Shown in pieces: positions 1-11,500 of a stretch of 64,000 nt of DNA (within the stretch, counting starts at the first letter, position 1; the number at the start of each line of letters is the position of its first letter). Below the pieces are notes generated by a model. It was not told the origin of the DNA. It saw nothing but the letters and a program-made list of their open reading frames with translations, and ran no database searches. The stretch is from Watersipora subatra (taxonomy: Eukaryota; Bryozoa; Gymnolaemata; Cheilostomatida; Watersiporidae), in NCBI RefSeq assembly GCF_963576615.1, contig NC_088714.1:50074338-50138337 (forward strand), given 5' to 3'. A program made the position numbers and the translations under genes.

Positions 1-199
1 TTAATTTTATATCAGCAAAAAAGGCTCCAGCAACACTCACGACCCTGCCTGACCAAACGAGAAAACCATCTGATAACATAGCCAACACCTTTACTGAAAC
101 TTTTTCCTAAATTTTTACGGTTGATGATGGCACTAACCCCATTTTTCTAACAAATGAAAACCAACCAGCAAATCCTACACGACAAAAAACCTAAGAAAT

Positions 200-760
200 A
201 ACAGTTTCCAATGATAATGTCTTAAAACTTAATAAAACTAAACCCCAGCAAAGCCGTTGGCCCAGATAAGAATGTACAAATCTCTAATCAGACTTTGATT
301 CTTTTATAGACTGGGCTGATAAGTGGCAAATGGAATTTTAAATCACACAATGTAACACAATTTCTTTTGTATGGTCCCAGGAAAGCCCCTTTTTTCACAA
401 ATACCTAATGAAAGTCCAACAGCTAACATTTGCCAATCACTTTAAATATCTTGGAGTTATCATTAACAACAAACCAAGGTTGGTTTGATATATATCGCTT
501 TATATATTTCATCGATATATATCACCGATAGACATGATGTTTTTGGGTAAAGAAAATCGGTATTTTTGAAAAATAACCATTTTATCATTCTGTTTTCGCC
601 TTACAACTATTGCTAACAATCTAAAAATGCTAAATAACAAGTAAATTCATCAAATACTTGCATAGGGGACTATTAGGCTCATCTAACACAGACAAACAAA
701 GACAGCCAGACCAAGGCGGTGACATTGGCTAGACCAATTATTTAGTGTTTGAGTTAAGAG
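200..760 (+). mobile_element. Decayed non-LTR retrotransposon reverse transcriptase fragment
   Basis: Broken translation on the + strand shows three reverse-transcriptase landmarks of CR1/Jockey-type LINEs in the right order: NPSKAVGPDK near 252-285, a W-Q-M-E-F stretch near 327-345, and HFKYLGVIINN near 437-472. A further T-L-A-R-P-I-I stretch near 721-745 resembles the region after the catalytic domain. The spacing between the first two is far shorter than in an intact enzyme, and stops and frameshifts interrupt the rest, so this is an internally deleted relic. The left end may lie outside the window. The family is assigned from remembered motifs only. Confidence 0.6.
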
Positions 761-3700
761 TTTTTCAGATCTAAATTGTATTCCTTCATCCCAGTACTAT
801 CTCCCTAACCTGATTATCTCATGTTAAACTGTTATATTTTATTGCCTTATTGGAAGACCAGTCTGCTAAAAACCTTTTTAACTTCATAATCCATGATTTG
901 GAATTGAACAATCTGACACCCAGAAACAGAATTCTAAGCACATTACGCTGGCTCACTGAGATGACATAGTAACTCATCTCATCATTTTCTGTAAAAAATA
1001 TTTCTATGATTAGCCTCAAAGGATTCTGACTCAGTATAAAATCTATAAATATGATGATATAACTCCTACTGCTAGTGTTGAGTGTGTGTTTTCATCATGT
1101 GGACTAGATCACAGTAAGTTGAGAAATTGTCTTGGTGTGGTGAAAGCTGGCAAGCTAGTGTTTGTTCACAAATACCTAAATTAGACAAAAGTAGGACATT
1201 AGAACATGCATGGCCAATCATAGTGTGTATTTACTATTTGCACTATTTTGTTTGCACTTTGCATTCATGTCATGATTTCCAATACAATGTTTGACAAACA
1301 TTTTTATATTTATAAATATCATTATTATACTAGGCTTACAATAGTTCAAGTTTTTGGTATTAAACATTGCTGACAGGTCCCATACAACTTATAAAATACA
1401 TCAATCACAATGTAAACACCATACAAGTTCAACCTAGCTTCAAATTTTTTTTCTTCAAAAATGTCATTTGCTTCAAAAATATCATAAATATCATAGATAT
1501 CGAAAATATCAATAAATATCCTGATATATATCAGTGATATGATATTTTTAAACAATATATAATATGTAATATATAATGTATATCTCAATATATAATGTAC
1601 ACTAAGAGTTAGCTTCTCATGTTTTAAATAATTACATCGTCTAATGCCCCATTTAGAGGCGAATGCGATTAATCAAATTGAATTGACTGATATGTCGTGC
1701 AAGAATCGATTCAATTCATTCCAAAAACATCACAATTCTGTTCCCAATTCTTTAGCTATCCTAACTTCAATGACTCGATTCAATTTAATTATTTTAAATA
1801 AACAAAATTATTTCTTTATAAATTCTTACTTAAACTGACCTATGACAGTCATCAAAATGTATATCATAATAACAATAACCCACAATTGCTAATTTAGCTT
1901 CACATGTTAGCTCAGTCTATTGACTGTATAACAAATATCAACTATTTGACTTGGAGTTTTCTTGTTTTTTCGGTCGAGAGTAAGTCATGCTTAGCTTTTT
2001 CCTGGCATAGGGCTATATGGTATTTTTGATGTAAAAGAAAAGTTTCTGTCATATAAGTTCAATTTAAATTTTGTTAGAACCATCAAAAAGTTCTGCTCAA
2101 GAATCAATGTTTTTGAAAAACAAAAGTGATGTTTAGTATATTTGTAGTTTAGTGAAACTGGCTGCAAAAGAAAAATACTATAGTTTTTGCAGATTGACCA
2201 AAATGCAGACAAACATTTAATCTGAAATATAGTAGCAAAAATATCATTGGTTCAGTGCTTTCGAAGGATTTCATAAGCAAAAATACATTTTGGTCGCTGT
2301 TTACAATATTATTTAAATTCATCTCGAAGCAGAAATTATTAAGAAGAATCGAAACCACGGTTTATGTTGTGTTTTGTGAGTAAAAGATGAACTATGCAAT
2401 TGGTTCGTTTTTGGTACAATTTTCACTCAACTTCCTAAATCTACCTTGGCAAAGTTTTTGGTGGATCTGTTAACGCTGCGACGCATGATTGTTCTTGTTT
2501 TTGTTTGCGTACAAAGTCGCGTCGTCATAAAGGCTTTTTGATAAAATGAACTATATTTGCAAGCAGCTTTGAAGCTTATAAATAAACTGATTGTCAGTGC
2601 ATTGGCAAACCATAAAACTACTGCGTAGTGCATATTATTGACCGATAAGTTATATGCCGTGGTATCGAAGTTTTTTAAAAACGTGTGCGGGTGGCAACAT
2701 GGGACTGCACTGACATTTTTGCTTAAATGCATATCAAGTAGCAGATTGTGTTACTCAGAACATTACTGTCCATGATGGATCATCTGTCATCGCAGTAACT
2801 ATAAAATGAAGGGCTGGTGAATTTTAACTGAAGTAGTTTTACTGATTGAAAATATAGAATCAAGTCAACTCCTTTATGGTAACAGTAAAGACCCGATTCA
2901 ATTTTTACTAGTAGGATGCTCCAAGTCAATACAATTTTACGGTAAATAAAAGATACCAGTGAACTGATTATTTTCAATTCATTTGTGAGATGAGCCTTAA
3001 GGCTTGCTCGAGCAAGCATGTTAATTAACTCAGTTGCCCATCTCTCGGTATGAGTAGGTGTAACAGTCGCTAAGATTTAAATATTTGATAAGTTGTTGTT
3101 GAAGCCTATAATAACAGAAGACCTGGTCGAAACCAACTTACTTGCTGCTTTCATAGATATTCCTTTTAATCACGATAGGATTATGTTCATAACACGATTA
3201 TATTCATAACTTGTTTATAACAAGCATATGAAGATATGTCGGATCTTTTGGCCAGTCTTGGTAGCGACATGAGTGTGATAAGCTGTTCACATGAATGTGA
3301 TAGACATGCTTTTCCACTTATTATGGTAATGCTATGGTATACTTTTTATGTAGGGAAGTATCCGGTATAATGATATTTTTCTGCAATAGCTATCCGAAGC
3401 AAAATCAACATTCAACTAAGTGTTTACTAACTATTGTACACATTTCGTTTTGTGTTCCAATTTTTAATAGACTCAAGTTTTCCATACATTTGTTTATCTT
3501 TTGCTGTAACATTCATAAATTTGTGCTTTACAATTTGTATTCAGTTTACTGGATGGTTCCCCAAGTTCTCACTTTATACTATTGGAAAATATCTTATCTA
3601 GCATCATCAGAGTTGTTGTATCATGCGTAATAGTAGATGATGTGACAAATTACGGTAGTTTTAGTGAGATAGAAATGAAGTTGCTCATTTATCTTTCTAC

Positions 3701-6011
3701 TGATTAGAAGCAAGATAACTTCAGTTTACAGCATACAAAAGGTGTATGACTAAACAACAGGCATACAATATGCCTCGTCTTTGTTAAATGGATGGCACTA
3801 CAGTTGATACAGCAAAATAAAAGACAAATCTATGTTAAAATAGTTAGCATAATCTCACAGCAAATTTCTAAAAGTGTATCTAAAACTACGCTACAATAAT
3901 TGAAAGATAAAATACCTAATACAAACAAAGCTATCATTGAAAAGTCGCACAACTACTCCACTGTAAGCTAATACCTTACACGGTACAAAGTGAAAATTAA
4001 CCTGACAAATCAATCTTTTACTGATTGGTTGAACACAGAACTAGACAAACCGTTGTCTTTTGGGAAACATCTTTTGGGAAATTCAAATCAGTCATGTTAA
4101 AGACTTTTTTTGGCGGAGCCAATACATTAGTCCTATTTTTTTGGCCAGATATGTGCTCATCATCACGTAAAAACATAAAACATTTCCTAACCCGCTGTAC
4201 GCAAATAGTTAACTTGTCTAACTCCATATCACACGGCAACCCTGCAAAAGGTTACTGATTGATCTGTTTTTGCATACAGATAACTGAATAATGTAGTACT
4301 AGAACCTCTCGTCGGCCTCCACATTCCTAAGCACCCAGGTTAGATAGTAAAGTAATGACCATCAGTGTTACTGGAAGACAAGCATCAGCCACAACTTTAT
4401 TACTGCCATCTGAATACAGCCACATGCATATTCCCCTTATACCATCTCTACAAGCACTGGTTTCTTCAATTGTATCAGAGAGTGGGCCATAAACTGCAGA
4501 GCGTACAGACAAGTCGCTTTTGATTTTAGCCAAGGATTCTTCTGGAGGCCTTTTTCAAAACCAGATATGGGCATATTCATAATAGCACCTGAAGTTTTCT
4601 AGCATTTTTGACATGAGTGCATAATTGATCTCTGAACTAGGAAACAACCCCTAGAGAATCTGATTAAAAGCAAAATGTTTGGTAAGGTTTAAAAATTTAG
4701 TAAGCAACTAGGCGTCACTGCCAAAGAGGGTTTGATGAAACCTTGGATCTGCATCCTTGGATCTGCTTTAGCATAGCCATGCGGTACAACTCTCAACTGG
4801 ACATATGGTCATCCTAGTGCCAACACTTATGTTAATGGTGCACAGAATTACTATGCTTTACCAATTATTATTTAGTACCGACCATCATGTTGTGTTGTGC
4901 TTAAGTGTAGGTTATATGACAGCATATGATATGCTTCAAAGATGCAAAAGTTATATTTTTTTTATTTATAAAATGCAAAATAACATAAAATTACAATAAT
5001 CTGAAATGCGTAGTGCAAAACAGCCGTCATACAACAAAACTGACATAAAACTGTTAACGGCTATTTCTATGATAGTCTGTTATAAGTTACGTGGTATATT
5101 ATGATAGTTTTACTGAGCTGACAAAAAGTTCTTGTTTTATTTGTAACATCTGAGGAAAAATGAGATTGTGCTAGTCTTAAGAAGCATACTGCATGACAGC
5201 TGGTAGACAACATTTATTGTTGGCTTCTTACATGAAAGATTTTACTAGATTTTACTTTTTGCTAGTGGTGGAAACCATGCCATTATTGATCATTGTTTTT
5301 TAATAATATATTTTGTAAAAGCTAAGTAGTTCAAGTCGATATTTACTTAGTGCTGAGAATTTTTTAAAATTTGGAAGTTTATCGTGCTGATAGTCAAAGT
5401 GATATGTACCGTTGCCATTGTCAAATAAATGTATTTTCCATAACTATTGCTGTTCTTTGGCTAACGGAAACAACCACCGATTTAGCTTTAATTTTAGAAA
5501 TATACTGACTTAAATTTTCTGGCTCAACGTGATTCACCCTCTCGAAGGCAACCTTGATCAAACTGGCCAAATGCAGTTCTGATACATCATAGTGTATGAA
5601 CTAGGCCGTGTGTTAAAAATGTCTTGATTGGGGACAGTCTTAGTATTGATAATCTGGCCTCACTAATTTATTGCTGCGTTCAAAAGTTATGTGAACCACT
5701 ATTATTCAACAGTTTTGAGCGCACAGCGTTTTCACCATGTAAAAAGCATTTGTGCATATGTCTACACATTTTCAAAGGTTCCGGATCACAATAATCCTAA
5801 TGGCACAGCTCTTAATTTTAGTAGATTACCGGATGTTTTTTCTTTTGAACCTTACGCTTTTCATTGCCAAAAGGTCAGGTTTTCCATTATGTTTTCACAT
5901 AATGGAAAACAATTATGTAAGGCTAGTACATGTACATAGTTCTAGTAAGTGCATCATTAGTAAGTACGTTATCGTACTTACTTTACCAGTGCAAAATTCT
6001 ATTGCTATCAC
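761..6011. other. Intergenic AT-rich sequence without a supportable gene
   Basis: Open frames here are short, have no recognisable domains and no partner exons. Low-complexity AT stretches occur near 484-545 and 1440-1580 and look like decayed repeats. A frame on the - strand near 4327-4533 is the best-looking of these but matches nothing I recognise. The right end of the stretch abuts the transposon at 6012. Confidence 0.5.
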
Positions 6012-6833
6012 CAATGATATACAACCCTCCAAGGATAGGCCACGGCTATCATATAGGCGGGGTTTAATGATCGTTCTCTGTTAGGATTGTGCTAGCCTGG
6101 GTTTCGGAGCTAACACAACTCTCGCGGGGCGGTCGCGTTGCCTTGTTAGGTTTTGGAAAACACGACTCGCTGTTATCGTTTCATTAGCTCATTCAGTCAG
6201 TAGATCCCGCGGTTTACAATAGCAAACCTTGAATTTCTACAGTGTAGGGGTAATACCTAACCAAAATAATGGATCCATGCAAAATAAAACATTTCAAGTT
6301 ACCTACTTTTAATAATTTTAAAATGGTAAAGGCCATAGTATTTGCTTAAAGTTGAATATAATTTACCCAAAATTACCCGAACAACAACCATTTTTCCTAG
6401 TTTTTGATTAATATTTTGCCACCCCTAATATAAAATGACAAAGTCTTTCATCGTTGTCACATTGTTTTACCTGGCCAATAAGATGGGACAGCAGGCAAAG
6501 CTGTGCAGTGTAGTTTTCATACTCAAAATCTATAAAACTGAATTTGGGCTATTTTACGATTGTGACTATTAATATCACGAATGCTTGTGAATGGCAACTG
6601 GCTGATCATAATGGTGACAATATTGGGATACTATATTTATTTGGCAACAAAATGAATTCAACAGATCAGTAAAATAATCACTATAGTTCATAATATTTGT
6701 CAATTTACAGGGGGCTTTATTCAGCATATTTGTTTGTTCGGGTGCCGTGTTCGGGTTCATCCCAACCGAGAACGATCATTAAACCCCGCCCATATGATGC
6801 CCGTCGCCTATCCTTGGGGGCTGTATATCATTG
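6012..6833. mobile_element. 822-bp inverted-repeat transposon, copy A (7-bp target duplication)
   Basis: The element starts with CAATGATATACA and ends with its inverse TGTATATCATTG. It is flanked on both sides by the same 7 bases, CTATCAC (6005-6011 and 6834-6840). Imperfect terminal inverted repeats extend about 75 bp inward, including a shared G-C-rich block GGCGGGGTTTAATGATC. The whole length is homologous, in opposite orientation, to the copy at 12666-13481. No transposase frame is present, so it is non-autonomous. The superfamily is not clear; a 7-bp duplication and a terminal CA are compatible with P-like or hAT-like elements. Confidence 0.85.
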
Positions 6834-8291
6834 CTATCACATTAAAAATTTTATTCAATTGATTATACAATGAAGAAAAATTCTCACTATAATAATAGAT
6901 TTTGGAAAACCAGTCTAACATTACCAATATTTTAATTATACTGCTTCTTATCAAAAACAATTGAATATAGAGCTCTATCACAATGGAAAAGTCTCCCAAT
7001 AGACATACGTAAGATTGCAACACTTAGTAGTTTTGAAAGAGATGTCCAAAGCCACTTGTTAAGCCTAAGTTAATCATCCTCAAGCCTATTTTTCTAATTT
7101 TGGTGTAATGGTGAATGTTGTCTTCATCACCAAATTATGCCAACTTCTGTGGGCTCAGCGCCTCGAGGCCTTGCTGGCCTCAAGCCCAGCGAGTAAATCT
7201 GTAGATGAAGGGTTGTCTTCATTGGCACTGGAAGTTTTCAACTTCTGCTATCTTAAATATTATTCAAAAAAGAGTCAATGAAGTAAAATTTTAAATATAC
7301 TTCACCATCACAGTTGTAATGTGATACTTTTGTCTGGCCATTCGAACTAATGAGAATATCATTCTTTTAATGAAGTAAAACCAACTATAAACATTTTGTA
7401 AGACCAAGTTTATACCCTCAACAAAGCTCTACAAATTCCTTGGTTGTCTAAATGTCTTCCGACAGTATTTCATTTTTGGTGTTTTTTCCACTTTGAAACG
7501 AAGCCAGTCGAATGAACCTTTAATGAAGCTTTTTTCTTACAGAAAACACAAATACTAGAGTTTGTGACAGAATTGATGCCAAGGCAAATGTCTATAAGGA
7601 ATGCCATTTTTATATTGTATAGATGTGGAAACAAATCTTTTAAACTCAGTCTATATATAAAATTACATAAAAATTAAAAATGCATGCTATATGCAGGTGA
7701 TATATGAATAGTCACATAGCGCGCTGTTGCTCGATTTAGTGGGTATTGTTCGTCTAGACATTATCGAATGATTTTTGTACAGACTGTTTGACAAATAGTC
7801 CATGTTGGTATGACAAAACCGGCGCTTCACAAAAAATTGATAAGTAAAAAGATCGGGATTACTCTAATCGAAAATTATTTTTTAATTATTTCAAAATTGC
7901 TTCAATCGTCACAACATTCATTAGAATACAGAGATATGCACAACTGTCATATTATATTATACTCACATTATTCTCAAATATAATACATGGAATAATAGAA
8001 TGAAAAATCTAGTCATTTGTCATTAAAAAGCACCATAGACAAACGAAAAAAACCGGCAAATGAGTAAAAACATCAAGAGATAGGCTGTAAAGACTGCTCT
8101 CTAGAGCCTGTTTAGATGCAAGTAAAATTTAAATAAATAAACCTACTGCTAACCTTAGATTTAAATGTTTAGATATGCTTGTAGCATTACTTTTCTTTAC
8201 TACTAACAGTTTTTGGATGAACAAGCTGTTTAGCCAGTCATGCTATGTTTGGTATTTATTTGTCAAATTGATTTTTAGCTTCCTCTAAAGC
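6834..8291. other. Intergenic / upstream region of the ABCB10-like gene
   Basis: No coding sequence is supportable here. The last 300 bases should contain the promoter and 5' UTR of the ABCB10-like gene, but I see no clear TATA box or initiator that would fix the transcription start. An acceptor-like TTTTTAG lies 12 bases before the proposed start codon, so an upstream non-coding exon is possible. Confidence 0.45.
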
Positions 8292-8511
8292 ATGCTGTCA
8301 CGGCTGCTCTTTCCGTGCAATGGCAGGGGTGCTAAGCCTCTCTCTCTGCGAGGAGTTCCTTTGCTGCTCATGAGGTCAGCACCTGTCGATGCCACACAGT
8401 CATTTAAACAAATACCGAAACGATTCGCTCAGAGTGATAGTAAGAGATCCCGGAAGGGAGAAATCTGGAGTCTATTGGCATTGGCTCAGCCTGAGAAAAG
8501 TAGACTCATAG
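8292..8511 (+). CDS. ABCB10: ABCB10-like exon 1 (start, targeting sequence)
   Basis: Encodes residues 1-73 and ends in phase 1 at G|GTAAAT. The first residues, [20 protein letters not shown], are rich in Arg, Lys and Leu with no Asp or Glu, as expected of a mitochondrial presequence. The end, [11 protein letters not shown], matches the segment that precedes the first membrane helix in ABCB10. Confidence 0.85.
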
Positions 8512-11500
8512 GTAAATCGTTTTTCGTGGTCGTGTAAGTTTATGGTTTTTAGTCTCACCATGTAAATATAGCTTGAAGAAAACAGCTAAGTATCATCCGT
8601 AAAACATTAAAACAGAATTATAGCCTAATATAATTAGTTTTAATACTATATAATTTAGTGCTATGGTTGCTGTTATCATATGGACATTAGCTAACTATCG
8701 GATAGTAAGCTTTAACTACTCTCTTTAGTTCCAATGTTAATGAGCTCATCAACGGACAATGCAATCATGCGCTAATTTTTGTTCAGCTAGTAGGCTAAGG
8801 ATGCATAACACTGTTTAGATGTGTTTGGTGACACATTTTTCGCCAGTGAAGTCATAGAGCCATTCTAATAAATATTAATTTATCTTGAAATGACAGTTGA
8901 AACTAGTAATTTATTACGCTTTAAGTTCTTTGGGCTTGACATTTTAATAAGATAGCTTAAAGTATTTTAAAGGTTCATGGACACGCAGGACTCACAATTT
9001 TTGACTCACTGACAACTCTTTTTTAATAAAAGTATTTACAAAATATTCTATTACATAACAATAGAAGCTGATATTATGATACTTTCGTTTCATATCAGTG
9101 TACTTTTTTTAAACACAAATAATATCTTTATCGATTTCAATCTCAGAATTACTGATTAAATTTGTTAATGACAAAATTAAATCGCGCTATGGTGGTGCTA
9201 TAGTCTTACGTGGTTGGCTATTGGAGTGAAATAGAATGGAAGTAGGAGGCTTCACTGGTTGGCTTGTCAGTTTTTGATTAGTCAGCAATAAAAATAATTC
9301 TGAATGATTCGCTGACCAGTTGTTCAATAAGATCTACCTGATTATTGACAGGCAGCTTCAACTATAGTGTAAAAAGTATCCACAGTGCATTACAGCGTGA
9401 ATCATCCGTTCCAAGAACGTTTACGTTATAGAGATTTTACATTATACGAACAGTAAAATACATGTAAAGTGCGAAATCCGTTCCAAGATTTTTATGAACT
9501 CACCAGCTTGGTCCTTCAAAGAAGCAAAACTAAACATAACATATTAATTTAATGACTGCACAGTAACTGGTGTTATTGGTTTGTATGGACAACTTTTTTC
9601 ATTTTTGCAATCATGTTCTCTCGTTTTAAGCTCCATGATTACGATAATTTAATGATAAGTTACGGGGAACGCACTCCTTCAATGTCAGTTTAATTCGATT
9701 TGTTTACTTTTTTCTAGACAGTAAGGTCGATGCTCCAAAGAACAAATAATAAAACTATATTGTCAATGTCTAAACAAAGTAAAACAAAAGTATATCATTA
9801 CCGCAATATGAGTGTAGTTAATACAGCTTTGTTGTTGGTTGGTTCTTCTTATGGGTTCTGCAGTTATTTCAGACACTCTTAAAGTTATAATTTTGTTATA
9901 AGCTTATTTTGGGTAAATATTTTCAGGTTTAGTAATATTTAATGTTGAAACAGTTTAGGCAAAAGCACCAACACTCTCTTAAATATACTTGTTAGAGAGT
10001 TATAACTGCAACTCAGCTTTTATTTAAAAACATCTTGTGAACAAAAGGACAATTATACCAGCAATTAAACAGTCTTGTATTGATCACTCATCAACCCAGA
10101 GCTGACATTGTCAGAGGTTAGTACTGTTAACTTGCAGCTGCCGTCGGATTATTGTTCATATCAACGGGTGTTACCATGACTCTGCCGTACGCTGTCGGTA
10201 GAATCATAGATGTGATATATTCGAGTCACAAAGATGGAGGGGACATAAAAGACACGCTGATTCCCATCACACAAGTGCTAGCTGCCATTTTTGTCATTGG
10301 TGCGGCTGCCAACTTTGGCAGAGTCTATTTTATACAGACATCAGGTGAGTCAGTCTATGCCTTATTGTTGTTGGCAGTGCGATACAGAAAAGACTTTCTT
10401 CTACATTTGTCTATGTGGCTCTAGATCAGTGGTTATTTACCTTGTTGGATGTACTGAACCCCTTCAGTTTCATATGCGCTTTCACCACACCCTTTATTGA
10501 AAAATAAAATACATTTAGGATTTTTTCACATTCAAGATATAAGTATTTGTTTTACTGGTGTCCAAAATGAACTGTGCATCGGCATCACTGTGTTAGAGGA
10601 AAAACTAATACAATGCATGAAGCCACCACAAATTACATATTTTTTCATAAAGACATGAGCTTGCAAATCAGTTGGACTTCTGCTGTTGCCTTTGAGAGAC
10701 CACTTATATGTCTTGACCTTCACTGAACCCCTAGAACTGCCTCAGCGAAACCCTAGGGTTCGATCAAACCTAGGTGGGGGTTTCAAAACTTAGGTGATTT
10801 TAGTTTGGTGTGTAATAGAGAATCAAAATTTTTTCTAACACAGATTTTACACAATAACTTTTCATTTGTCAGGTTCCAAACTACGTATTTATATGGTACC
10901 AACAAATGTCTGTAATTTAGGTCAAAGATTAGTGAAGAGGTTGAGAAGTCAAGCTTTCACTTCAATAATGAAACAAGAAACAGCTTTTTTTGATAAGAAT
11001 CGAACAGGTGAACTAATCAACAGGCTGTCCTCGGATACAACTGTTGTGGCCAACTCTGTAACTCAGAATATATCTGACGGCTTGAGGGCGGGTGCTACAG
11101 CTCTTGTCAGCACAGGCATGATGGTATGTACACATATAACATTTACTGGTATGCTGTATGTTATACATGTAACATGTACTGACATGATGGTATGCACAGA
11201 TATACCATTTACTAGTGTGATGGTATACACACATAAAATTTACTGGTATGATGATATGTACATATGTAACATGTACTGGTATGATAGTATGTACATATAT
11301 AACATTTACTGGTATGTTGGTATATACATATATAACACATACTGGTATGATGGTATGTACATATATGAATGTACTGGTATGATGGTATGTACACATATAA
11401 CGTTTACTGTTATGATGGTATATACATATATAACATGTGCTGGTATGATGGTTTGTACTCATATAACATGTGCTGGTATGATGGTATGTACACATTTAAC

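Noticed and set aside
1346..1588. 80-codon frame rich in Ile, Tyr and Asp
   Set aside because: It is a translation of ATATC/ATGAT low-complexity DNA with no partner exon.
4327..4533. 68-codon frame on the - strand with balanced composition
   Set aside because: No recognised domain, no convincing splice sites or neighbouring exons, so it cannot be supported as a gene.
5752..6084. 110-codon frame on the + strand
   Set aside because: It runs into the inverted-repeat transposon at 6012 and has no recognisable domain.
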